Virus record (IMG/VR): IMGVR_UViG_3300030012_002609
Location: 1-25,006 of that record
Origin: a virus
Reading direction: 5' to 3' (one strand)
DNA: 25,006 nucleotides
Both the position numbers and the translations under genes were made by a program. Shown here piece after piece: positions 13,480 through 19,795 of this stretch. Numbering within the stretch: position 1 is the stretch's first letter; every line of letters begins with the position of its first letter. A model generated the notes under the pieces. It made no database searches. It was not told the origin of the DNA and worked only from the letters and a program-made list of their open reading frames with translations.

Positions 13480-14391
13480 ATGGCTATTTCTCGCGCACAA
13501 CTGGCGAAAGAGCTGGAGCCTGGCCTAAATGCTCTGTTTGGAATGGAGTATGACAGGTATGAAAACCAGCACGCCGAAATCTTTACCACCGAGTCTTCAG
13601 ATCGTGCATTTGAAGAGGAGGTAATGTTATCAGGCTTTGGAGCCGCTCCGACTAAAGCGGAAGGTTCTGCCGTCAGTTTTGACGATGCCAACGAAGCATT
13701 CACCGCTCGGTACAACCATGAAACCATTGCTTTAGCGTTCAGCATCACTGAAGAGGCTGTTGAAGACAATCTGTATGATCGTCTCTCAAGCCGCTACACC
13801 CGTGCTCTCGCTCGTTCAATGGCTCATACAAAGCAAGTCAAAGCTGCAAGCATTCTAAACAATGCCTTTACGGCTGGTGCCTCTGCTGGTGGTGATGGTG
13901 TTGCACTCTGTGACGCTTCTCACCCACTGACAAACGGTGGCACTTTTGCTAACGAACCAGCTACCGCTGCTGATTTGAACGAAACTTCTTTGGAAGACGC
14001 TCTTATCAACATTGCTGGTTTTGTAGATGAGCGTGGTCTGAAGGTAGCACTTCGTGGAACGAAACTTATCATTCCTCGTCAGCTACAGTTCATTGCCGAG
14101 CGTCTCATGGTTTCAAACCTTCGTGTTGGCACCGCTGACAACGATGTAAATGCATTGCGGTCAATGGGTATGCTGCCTGACGGCTATGCTGTCAATGACT
14201 TCCTGACAGACCCAGATGCGTTCTTCATCTTGACAGATGCTCCTCGTGGTTTCCTCCACTTTGAGCGTGTCCCATTGTCAACACAGATGGAAGCAGACTT
14301 CGACACCGGTAACATGCGCTTCAAGGCTCGTGAGCGTTACAGCTTCGGCTTCTCCGATCCTCGTTGTGTATTTGGTTCACCAGGTGCATAA
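13480..14391 (+). CDS. Major capsid protein (HK97-fold type)
   Basis: Builds the icosahedral shell. The 303-residue product starts MAISRAQLAKELEPGLNALF and contains DRAFEEEVMLSGFGAAP, ETIALAFSITEEAVEDNLYD, ARSMAHTKQVKAASILNNAF, a loop around LCDASHPLTNGGTF, and the C-terminal MEADFDTGNMRFKARERYSF. This series is characteristic of major head proteins of this phage group. Length fits an HK97-like subunit without a long delta domain. A strong Shine-Dalgarno (AAGGAGG) precedes the ATG, and two tandem terminators follow the stop, as expected for a highly expressed gene. Confidence 0.92.
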   Translation: MAISRAQLAKELEPGLNALFGMEYDRYENQHAEIFTTESSDRAFEEEVMLSGFGAAPTKAEGSAVSFDDANEAFTARYNHETIALAFSITEEAVEDNLYDRLSSRYTRALARSMAHTKQVKAASILNNAFTAGASAGGDGVALCDASHPLTNGGTFANEPATAADLNETSLEDALINIAGFVDERGLKVALRGTKLIIPRQLQFIAERLMVSNLRVGTADNDVNALRSMGMLPDGYAVNDFLTDPDAFFILTDAPRGFLHFERVPLSTQMEADFDTGNMRFKARERYSFGFSDPRCVFGSPGA

Positions 14392-14393
14392 AT

Positions 14394-14412
14394 CCTAGTC
14401 CTCCATACTAGG
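14394..14412 (+). other. Small hairpin after the capsid stop codon
   Basis: CCTAGT (14394-14399) and ACTAGG (14407-14412) form a 6-bp stem right after the capsid gene's stop. It lacks a following T run and so is not a terminator itself. It could protect the 3' end of the capsid transcript; this is inference. Confidence 0.3.
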
Positions 14413-14419
14413 GATTGCG

Positions 14420-14449
14420 AAAAGGGCGGCTTGCGGGTCGCCCTTTTTT
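14420..14449 (+). terminator. Rho-independent terminator 1 after the capsid gene
   Basis: GGGCG (14424-14428) pairs with CGCCC (14439-14443). The stem is extended by A residues pairing with the first part of a six-T run (14444-14449). It is a classic intrinsic terminator for the rightward transcript. Confidence 0.8.
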
Positions 14450-14489
14450 CTATTAGTTTATATGTACTCATGAAGATCCTCCCTAAACT

Positions 14490-14521
14490 CGGAGCCGTTT
14501 TGTTGCGGCTCCGCTTTTTTT
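14490..14521 (+). terminator. Rho-independent terminator 2 after the capsid gene
   Basis: CGGAGCCG (14490-14497) and CGGCTCCG (14506-14513) form an 8-bp perfect stem with an 8-base loop, followed by C and seven T residues (14515-14521). It is stronger than the terminator at 14420 and placed about 70 bases after it. Confidence 0.85.
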
Positions 14522-14531
14522 GATGTATGAT
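14503..14531 (+). promoter_or_regulatory. Weak candidate promoter after the tandem terminators
   Basis: TATGAT (14526-14531) is a good -10 match. TTGCGG (14503-14508), 17 bases before it, is a poor -35 and lies inside the second terminator. The genes after 14588 need transcripts that either start here or read through. This is only a positional guess. Confidence 0.2.
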
Positions 14532-14587
14532 GAGATATCCTGACAGTCGCATGGGGTGACTGACATTAGCCAAGACAGGAGACACAC

Positions 14588-15076
14588 ATGGCTAACACAA
14601 CGTTTAACGGACCAGTCCGTTCCGAAAACGGTTTCAAGAACATCATCAAAAATAGCACGACAGGTGGGCTGACTAATGAGATGACATTGTCAACCTACAC
14701 GGCAACAATTGATATTGCCTCTTCAGGCACAAGTCATAAAGAATCTTCTGTTGGAATTCCTTCAAACTTCATTCCTATGGCCGTGGCGGTCACTGTTGTG
14801 TCAGCCGCTGCCAACAATGTGAATCTTGTTGATATTGGCACAGACACCAATCCAGATGGATTTGTTGACGGACTGCCTACGACAGCTATCAACGCAACAG
14901 GGTTTAAAGGTTTCTTTGGCTGTAATGGTGTACTTGGCATGTCTGGTTTTGCCGCTGGTCAAGTAGCAGAAGAAACTGCTGATGAAGTTGAGGTGACTAT
15001 TTCAGGCACAGCAGGCGCTGGTGGTCAAATATCTTTGAAGTTCTTTGGCATTTCATCGGATTCACCAACCGCTTAA
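14588..15076 (+). CDS. Virion structural protein, beta-rich (162 aa)
   Basis: AGGAG lies 6 bases before the ATG. The product starts MANTTFNGPVRSENGFKNII and is rich in Thr, Gly, Ser and Ala, with hydrophobic beta-like stretches (FIPMAVAVTVVSAAANNV) and a C-terminal ISLKFFGISSD. This N-terminus is common for structural proteins encoded just after the major capsid gene in marine phages I remember. A head decoration or head-fibre role is plausible. It begins the transcription unit following the two terminators. Confidence 0.7.
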   Translation: MANTTFNGPVRSENGFKNIIKNSTTGGLTNEMTLSTYTATIDIASSGTSHKESSVGIPSNFIPMAVAVTVVSAAANNVNLVDIGTDTNPDGFVDGLPTTAINATGFKGFFGCNGVLGMSGFAAGQVAEETADEVEVTISGTAGAGGQISLKFFGISSDSPTA

Positions 15077-15088
15077 TAGGAGGTCGAT

Positions 15089-15361
15089 ATGGCTGCTTCT
15101 ATTACAGCTAAGACTGCTACGAGCACTGGAACCTTACAGGGCGGCAGGACTCGTCTTAAAGCGTTCTATGTAAAGACTGCTGGTAGTGGTTCTCCTGCCG
15201 TGGTTTTCAAAAACGGCAGTGGTGGTGCAACTCTGTTGTCAATGGTATTTCACACCTCTGATGACAATCAGATTACAATACCTGACCATGGTATAATCTT
15301 TGACAGTGAGTGTCATGTGACACTGACTAACATAGATTCCATAACTGGCTTCTTTGGCTAA
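15089..15361 (+). CDS. Small beta-rich virion protein (90 aa)
   Basis: Preceded by TAGGAGG and followed by a TAATG overlap. It begins MAASITAKTATSTGTLQGGR, then RLKAFYVKTAGSGSPAVVFK, a Gly-rich stretch, and ends LTNIDSITGFFG. The alternating pattern suggests a small beta-sandwich, such as a head decoration protein or trimeric cement protein. It forms a pair with the preceding structural gene. No named family is recognised. Confidence 0.65.
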   Translation: MAASITAKTATSTGTLQGGRTRLKAFYVKTAGSGSPAVVFKNGSGGATLLSMVFHTSDDNQITIPDHGIIFDSECHVTLTNIDSITGFFG

Positions 15362-15645
15362 TGGCTAGGAAAAGAGACAAACAGCCGCCCAAAACCAAAA
15401 AGTATTTCCGCTCCACTAAGTCTGGAGCGGGAATGACTAAGGCTGGTGTTGCTCGATACAGAAGAGAAAACCCTGGTAGTAAGTTAAAGACTGCTGTGAC
15501 AGGTAAGGTTAAGAAGGGTAGTAAGGCAGCAAAGAGACGTAAGTCATTTTGCGCTAGGTCTGCGGGGCAAATGAAGAAGTTCCCGAAGGCTGCAAAAGAT
15601 CCAAATAGCCGTTTGAGACAGGCTCGTAGAAGATGGAAGTGCTAA
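15361..15645 (+). CDS. Small basic Cys-containing protein, KSFCARS type (94 aa)
   Basis: Strongly basic, with GMTKAGVARYRRENPGSKLK, KGSKAAKRRKSFCARSAGQ and a C-terminal RLRQARRRWKC. The K-S-F-C-A-R motif with a closing W-x-C is a recurring small module in marine phages and large viruses; I believe it corresponds to a Pfam DUF (DUF6321-like) but cannot confirm the number. Two conserved Cys residues and high charge suggest a nucleic-acid-binding or metal-binding protein that may be packaged in the virion. TAATG overlaps on both sides. Confidence 0.75.
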   Translation: MARKRDKQPPKTKKYFRSTKSGAGMTKAGVARYRRENPGSKLKTAVTGKVKKGSKAAKRRKSFCARSAGQMKKFPKAAKDPNSRLRQARRRWKC

Positions 15646-15803
15646 TGACCCCAGAAGAAGTCCTACGTCAGCTTGAGAAGCATGAAGAGTCGTGTGATAA
15701 GCGATACGCTGAAATACAACGTCAATTAGATAAGTTGGATATGCGCCTATGGGGTATTGCGGCTCTCATAGTGGCGACAGCATTGGCTAATAGGTTCATA
15801 TAG
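15645..15803 (+). CDS. Tiny XhlA-like coiled-coil plus TM protein (52 aa)
   Basis: The product reads as a charged heptad-like helix (PEEVLRQLEKHEESCDKRYA; IQRQLDKLDMRLW) followed by one transmembrane helix (GIAALIVATALANRFI) at the end. That plan matches XhlA-type membrane-associated phage proteins, some of which assist lysis. ATG overlaps the previous stop (TAATG), and its TAG overlaps the next GTG. The only membrane gene in an otherwise basic-protein cluster. Family call by plan only. Confidence 0.6.
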   Translation: MTPEEVLRQLEKHEESCDKRYAEIQRQLDKLDMRLWGIAALIVATALANRFI

Positions 15804-16042
15804 TGGCTATTAATAGATCACGAATGAGTAAACAAATTACGAAGCCAGGAGGGAAAAAGATGCCCAAAGACGCTTGTTATAAAAAGGTAAAGGCACGTTA
15901 CAAGGTTTTTCCTAGTGCTTATGCTTCAGGTGCCATTGCAAAATGCCGCAAGGTAGGAGCGGCAAATTATGGAACTGGAGGAAAAAGTAAGAAGTCTAAA
16001 AAGAAGAGTCGCTCTTCTAAACGCAAAGGTAGGACGTTCTAA
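15803..16042 (+). CDS. Small basic protein, PSAYASG-KCRKVG module (79 aa)
   Basis: Contains KDACYKKVKARYKVFPSAYA followed by SGAIAKCRKVGAANYGTGG, a compact module with two Cys residues seen repeatedly in marine phage and large-virus genomes. The C-terminus is a Lys/Arg/Ser tail ending KRKGRTF. GTG at 15803, overlapping the previous TAG, is taken as start; an ATG at 15824 (MSKQITKPGGKK) is an alternative and may be the truer one by comparison with relatives I remember. Likely nucleic-acid binding or virion-packaged, function not established. Confidence 0.7.
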   Translation: MAINRSRMSKQITKPGGKKMPKDACYKKVKARYKVFPSAYASGAIAKCRKVGAANYGTGGKSKKSKKKSRSSKRKGRTF

Positions 16043-16176
16043 TGACGGTCCCTGTTACGAAACCCAAGCGGAAGTTTCGTGGGAAGAGGAAGACAGGGAC
16101 AGCCGTAGCCAGAGGTTGCGGCAAAGTATTGCCGAGGCGAAGAAAAAGAACTAAGGGCGCAGTGGAGCAATCCTGA
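16042..16176 (+). CDS. Tiny Arg/Lys-rich protein with ARGCGKV motif (44 aa)
   Basis: The start ATG overlaps the previous stop (TAATG), and the TGA overlaps the next ATG (TGATG), supporting translation of this very short gene. The product has about 18 Arg or Lys residues in 44: a run TKPKRKFRGKRKTG, then AVARGCGKVLPRRRKRTKG. ARGCG followed by V is also found near the end of the 109-residue protein at 10438. The motif plus extreme charge suggests a small DNA- or RNA-associated protein. No family number can be assigned. Confidence 0.65.
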   Translation: MTVPVTKPKRKFRGKRKTGTAVARGCGKVLPRRRKRTKGAVEQS

Positions 16177-16454
16177 TGGCAGTTAGAAAAACAAAAGCTG
16201 GTTTGGCTCTTAAACGATGGTTTAAAGAAGACTGGAAAGACGTTCGTACAGGTAAAAAATGTGGCCGTAAAAAGGGAGAAAAGCGTGGTGTCCCTTATTG
16301 TCGACCGTCAAAGCGGGTATCATCCAAAACTCCGAAGACAACTAAAGAAATGTCTTCAAAAGAAAAAGCCTCTCGTGTTGCCCAGAAGAAACGTTTGGGA
16401 CAACCAGCGGGTAAGCCAAGGCGTGTAAAAGCCGTTCGTAGAAGAAAGAAATAA
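16176..16454 (+). CDS. Small basic protein, KRWFKEDW-CGRKKG-PYCRPSKR type (92 aa)
   Basis: Begins AVRKTKAGLALKRWFKEDWK, followed by KKCGRKKGEKRGVPYCRPSK and RVSSKTPKTTKEM, then a basic tail GKPRRVKAVRRRKK. The order L-K-R-W-F-K-E-x-W, C-G-R, Y-C-R-P, S-x-x-T-P-K-T is a widespread small viral domain of unknown function (I believe DUF5872-like; number not confirmed). The two Cys motifs may bind metal. Third of the small basic Cys proteins in this cluster. Confidence 0.75.
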   Translation: MAVRKTKAGLALKRWFKEDWKDVRTGKKCGRKKGEKRGVPYCRPSKRVSSKTPKTTKEMSSKEKASRVAQKKRLGQPAGKPRRVKAVRRRKK

Positions 16455-16455
16455 G

Positions 16456-16923
16456 ATGCGTGAACTTATAGAAGAGTGGGTTCACAATGACCTTAGTGTT
16501 ATTGACCCTGATGTTGGATATGCACCGTGTCCTTTTGCGAAGAAAGCATTGAAAGATGATAGACTATTAGTAGTTGAATGTGTTGACAGAGAAGACTTAT
16601 GGCGAACTATAGCTGCAAAGTGCAAGAATTTTAGTAAGAAATATTCTGTTATCATTTGTTTAGAAGAGGAACCAAGTCAAACATACGAAGAAGTTGAAAG
16701 TGCTTGTGTTGCCATGAACGAGTGGTTTGCCTGTAATAAACTAGATTTATGGCTTTTATCCTTTCAAACTGACTTCACCATGGTTTTCATACAAAGATTG
16801 TCAGAACTTGATGATGCTAGTAGGATACTTGAAAAGACTGGGTACTACAAAAACTACAGTAAAGAAGACTACCTTAATTTAATTTTAACCCGAAGAAGGA
16901 GACGAGAAGATGGTAGGTGCTAA
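16456..16923 (+). CDS. Conserved phage protein with APCPFAKKA motif (155 aa)
   Basis: The N-terminus MRELIEEWVHNDLSVIDPDV is followed by GYAPCPFAKKALKDDRLLVV, then alternating strands and helices (KKYSVIICLEEEPSQTYEEV; WLLSFQTDFTMVFIQRLSEL), and the end is basic (LTRRRRREDGRC). C-P-F-A at the start of the domain and W-L-L-S-F-Q later are loosely like bacterial DUF1415 proteins, which also begin with LCPFA; that similarity is weak and by eye. Unlike its neighbours it looks like a folded alpha/beta protein, not a basic peptide. Function unknown. Confidence 0.7.
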   Translation: MRELIEEWVHNDLSVIDPDVGYAPCPFAKKALKDDRLLVVECVDREDLWRTIAAKCKNFSKKYSVIICLEEEPSQTYEEVESACVAMNEWFACNKLDLWLLSFQTDFTMVFIQRLSELDDASRILEKTGYYKNYSKEDYLNLILTRRRRREDGRC

Positions 16924-17029
16924 GAAAAAAGCCATGAAGCGTATGCGTGGTGGTGGAATGACAACCGTGAAGAAGAAAAAACTTCGTGGTGGAGGCATGG
17001 TCGGTGCAAAAAAGAAGGCCATGATGCGT
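16910..17029 (+). repeat. Diverged 33-bp tandem coding repeat
   Basis: Copies at 16910-16942 and 16997-17029 encode 11 residues each, identical at 10 positions. Base differences are mostly at third codon positions (GTA/GTC, GCT/GCA, AAG/AAA, AAA/AAG). Not a recent DNA duplication. Confidence 0.6.
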
Positions 17030-17056
17030 AAAGGTGGCAGAGTAAAGGCAAAATAA
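16910..17056 (+). CDS. Tiny Lys/Met/Gly protein with internal duplication (48 aa)
   Basis: AAGGAG precedes the ATG, which lies inside the end of the previous gene. MVGAKKKAMKR at residues 1-11 recurs at 30-40 as MVGAKKKAMMR, with a Gly-rich spacer (RGGGMTT and LRGGG) between. It ends RKGGRVKAK. About 40% of residues are Lys or Arg. The two copies differ mostly at synonymous sites, suggesting real translation under selection. Similar Lys/Met/Gly peptides occur in marine phages as I remember, function unknown. Confidence 0.6.
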   Translation: MVGAKKKAMKRMRGGGMTTVKKKKLRGGGMVGAKKKAMMRKGGRVKAK

Positions 17057-17722
17057 ATGGCAACGTCTGGATCAAGAGATTTTACTCTTGATGTCTCTGA
17101 TATCATTGAAGAGGCATATGAGCGGTGTGGGCTTGAGGTTCGCACCGGATATGATGCACGCACCGCTCGTAGATCTATGAACCTGATGTTTGCAGATTGG
17201 GCAAACAGAGGGGTGAATTTGTGGACAGTGCGCCAAGCTACGACAACGCTCACTCAAGGACAATCTATCGAGACTCTTGGGCAAGATGTGGTTGATTTGT
17301 TGGAGGTTGTGATCAGGCGTGCCGGCACTGATTTTAACATCACTAAGGTGAGCCGAGGCGATTATTTATCTGTTCCAAACAAAACAACACAGGGTAGACC
17401 TTCTCAGTATTATTTTAACAGACAGATAACTCCGCAGATTACTTTATGGCCTACTCCTGAAAACAGTACTGATCAGCTTGTTTATTACTATGTTAGACGC
17501 ATAGAAGATGCAGACGCATCTGTAAATGATGTTGAACTTCCCTTTCGTTTCTTACCCTGTGCAGCGGCAGGGATGGCTTATTACATAGCTTTGAAGAAGT
17601 CTCCTGAAAGAGTTCAACTGTTAAAAACGGTGTATGAAGAAGAATTTCAGAGAGCCGCAGATGAGGACGAAGATAGAGTGTCTTTGAAGCTACAGCCTGA
17701 CATTCAATTCTTGAGGGTCTAA
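17057..17722 (+). CDS. Head-tail adaptor, P22 gp4-like tail accessory factor
   Basis: P22 gp4 binds the portal ring after packaging and forms the seat for the tail. The 221-residue product begins MATSGSRDFTLDVSDIIEEA, with YERCGLEVRTGYDARTARRS and NLMFADWANRGVNLWTV, which are recurring stretches of the gp4-like family in marine phages. The rest includes RGDYLSVPNKTTQGRPSQYY, TLWPTPENS, and a helical C-terminal part with PFRFLPCAAAGMAYYIALK and DEDRVSLKLQP. It starts the head-completion and tail block; ATG directly follows the previous stop. Confidence 0.8.
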   Translation: MATSGSRDFTLDVSDIIEEAYERCGLEVRTGYDARTARRSMNLMFADWANRGVNLWTVRQATTTLTQGQSIETLGQDVVDLLEVVIRRAGTDFNITKVSRGDYLSVPNKTTQGRPSQYYFNRQITPQITLWPTPENSTDQLVYYYVRRIEDADASVNDVELPFRFLPCAAAGMAYYIALKKSPERVQLLKTVYEEEFQRAADEDEDRVSLKLQPDIQFLRV

Positions 17723-18429
17723 TGGGCAACTATACATCAGGAAAAGATGCTTACGGAATTTCAGATCGTTCTGGATTTCGATATCGTTTACGCGATATGC
17801 GAACCGAGTGGAACGGAATGAAGGTGGGTCCTGATGAGTATGAATCCAAACATCCTCAATTAGAACCCAGGCGCAGAGTTATTGATCCTCAAGCGTTAAA
17901 AGATCCTAGACCGGAGAACAACAGCATTCCGGTCACAGCCAGCTTTCCTGCATTCAATTTAGAGTCTTTGACCTTTGAGTTGGTGCCTAAATTAACAGCT
18001 ACATTAGGAGAAGTAACGGTCAATGCGCCTACGACTGTTTCTGTTAATACTCCTGTGACAGGGTTTGCTGTTACCTCTTCTCTTGGCACGGCATCAACGA
18101 CTGGTACAACGATTACACAAACATTCACTGTAACTGTTGTAAGCACTGGTTATGGTAATAAGTATTACATAGATGGAGTACAACAGGCCACTGTTACACT
18201 GACTGAGGGTAACACTTATAGGTTTGATCAGTCTGATAGCAGTAATTCTGGACATCCTTTGCGCCTCTCAGCAACGTCAGATGGCACACACGGTGGAGGT
18301 TCACAATACACCACGGGTGTAACAACCACTTCTACTTACACTCAAATCACGGTTGCTGTAGGAGCACCGACACTGTACTACTATTGCACTAATCACAGCG
18401 GCATGGGCGGTCAGGCGAACACACCATGA
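17722..18429 (+). CDS. Virion protein with C-terminal cupredoxin-like domain (235 aa)
   Basis: Residues 1-65 are polar and aromatic (SGKDAYGISDRSGFRYRLRD; EWNGMKVGPDEYESKHPQL), a stretch shared with adaptor-linked virion proteins in marine phages. A Thr/Val-rich linker follows. From about residue 132 there is a beta-type domain: NKYYIDGVQQATVTLTEGNT, DQSDSSNSGHPLRLS, and LYYYCTNHSGMGG at the end. H178, C222, H225 and M228 in the pattern H ... C-x2-H-x2-M are the ligand set and spacing of type-1 copper proteins such as amicyanin. Whether copper is bound is unknown; the fold may be used for structure or adhesion. TAATG and ATGA overlaps couple it to both adaptor genes. Confidence 0.75.
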   Translation: MGNYTSGKDAYGISDRSGFRYRLRDMRTEWNGMKVGPDEYESKHPQLEPRRRVIDPQALKDPRPENNSIPVTASFPAFNLESLTFELVPKLTATLGEVTVNAPTTVSVNTPVTGFAVTSSLGTASTTGTTITQTFTVTVVSTGYGNKYYIDGVQQATVTLTEGNTYRFDQSDSSNSGHPLRLSATSDGTHGGGSQYTTGVTTTSTYTQITVAVGAPTLYYYCTNHSGMGGQANTP

Positions 18430-19070
18430 CATATACGTTAACGACACTTAAACAAGCTATTCAAGACTACACTGAGAATGACGAAACTACGTTCGTCAAC
18501 AACCTCAACAATTTTATTGAGAATGCAGAAGAGAAAATATTAAAATTAGTTGATCTTGATTATTTCCGTAAGAATGTTACGGCAACAATGACTTCTGGAA
18601 ATAAGTTCTTGCTGCAACCAACTGATTATCTTTCTTCTTTCTCTTTGTCGTTCACAAATACGGCAACATCTGAACAGGTCTTTCTTGATCAAAAAGATGT
18701 AAATTATATTCAAGACTATTGGCCTAATGCCTCAAGCACAGGAGTGCCTAGATATTATGCACCTTTTGACATAACTAGTTTTATTATAGCTCCTACTCCT
18801 AATCAAAATTACGCTTGTGAACTGCATTATTATTACAGACCAGCCTCGATAACTGGTGGCACAAACACTTGGCTTGGTGATAATGCTCCAGATTTACTGT
18901 TGTATGGGTCATTGGTTGAGGCTTACATCTTTATGAAAGAAGATGTTAATTCTTTGAATATATACAAACAACAGTTTCAAGAGGCTTTGTTGAGGCTTAA
19001 AAACTATGGAGAGGCTGTTGAGAATACGGATGCATACAGAACTGGTCTTGTGAGGATTGCAAAGACATGA
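18426..19070 (+). CDS. Head-tail adaptor, SU10-adaptor-like (214 aa)
   Basis: Starts MTYTLTTLKQAIQDYTENDE, then FVNNLNNFIENAEEKILKLV and DLDYFRKNVTATMTSGNKF, followed by YLSSFSLSFTN, a strand-rich middle, ELHYYYRPASIT and a C-terminal helix LYGSLVEAYIFMKEDVNSLN. This resembles phage SU10-type adaptor proteins, which sit below the portal in the neck. ATGA overlaps with the genes on both sides. Together with the gp4-like protein at 17057 it suggests a portal-adaptor neck of the podovirus kind. Confidence 0.75.
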   Translation: MTYTLTTLKQAIQDYTENDETTFVNNLNNFIENAEEKILKLVDLDYFRKNVTATMTSGNKFLLQPTDYLSSFSLSFTNTATSEQVFLDQKDVNYIQDYWPNASSTGVPRYYAPFDITSFIIAPTPNQNYACELHYYYRPASITGGTNTWLGDNAPDLLLYGSLVEAYIFMKEDVNSLNIYKQQFQEALLRLKNYGEAVENTDAYRTGLVRIAKT

Positions 19071-19795
19071 ACGTAGCGATAGTGGCTTTAGGCGGTTCTT
19101 CTCAAGAATACGTTATGACAAGGATCAATTCGCATAAGTTCGATGAGGTTTGGGGTATCAATAGCATAGGCGCCGTATTCAACGTTGATAGAACCTTTAT
19201 GATGGATCCGGCGTCTAGATTTTTAGACGGAATAAAGGCTGGAAAACAGACGGGAATAGCTCAAGAGTTTTTGCTGAAAACACCAAACAAGGGACCTATC
19301 TATTCTTGCTGCAAGGATGAAAGAGTACCAGAGATAGAGCTTTACCCTTTAGACAAAGTGGTCAAAAAGGCTGGGCATGCGTATTTCAACAATACCGTGG
19401 CGTATGCTTTAGCTTACGCAATATATAAAGAAGTTGAGTCTATCAACCTCTACGGCATTGATTTTAGCTATAAAGAAAACATAAATTTTGCAGAGGCGGG
19501 TCGAGCCTGTTGTGAATTTTGGTGTGCCATAGCTTTAAGTAAAGGAATAAAGGTCAATGTTGCCAGTACGTCTGGTTTCATGGATACTAACGTTCCTGTG
19601 AATGAGAAGTTGTATGGATATCACAGGCTTGAGGATCCATTGGTTCAGGTAATACAAGACGGCAAGCTAATCGTCATGCCTGAATCAGAATACGAAAAGG
19701 AACTTCAAGAAGAATTGCGTCCACCTGAGCCGTTGGATGGCAAAGAACCTGTGCTAATAGGAAAACATGATATACCAGGGGTGACATATGTTTAG
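19067..19795 (+). CDS. DUF115/MptE-like Rossmann-type protein (242 aa)
   Basis: Begins MNVAIVALGGSSQEYVM, a strand-loop of Rossmann type, then FDEVWGINSIGAVFNVDRTF, MMDPASRFLDG, a PIYSCC loop, and AYFNNTVAYALAYAIYKEVE. After this come INLYGIDFSYKENINFAEAG and RACCEFWCAIALSKGIKVNV, ending with a proline-rich acidic tail. The order VALG-S, WGIN, MDP, FNNT-AYA, LYG-DF, A-GRACCEFW resembles proteins in marine phage genomes related to DUF115/6-hydroxymethylpterin pyrophosphokinase MptE-like enzymes. Substrate unknown; a nucleotide- or sugar-linked modification activity is possible. It lies among structural genes. Confidence 0.65.
   Translation: MNVAIVALGGSSQEYVMTRINSHKFDEVWGINSIGAVFNVDRTFMMDPASRFLDGIKAGKQTGIAQEFLLKTPNKGPIYSCCKDERVPEIELYPLDKVVKKAGHAYFNNTVAYALAYAIYKEVESINLYGIDFSYKENINFAEAGRACCEFWCAIALSKGIKVNVASTSGFMDTNVPVNEKLYGYHRLEDPLVQVIQDGKLIVMPESEYEKELQEELRPPEPLDGKEPVLIGKHDIPGVTYV

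Noticed and set aside
15969-16154. 61-residue plus-strand frame overlapping two basic-protein genes
   Set aside because: The stop-start-coupled 44-residue frame at 16042-16176, with the ARGCG motif, explains this stretch better.
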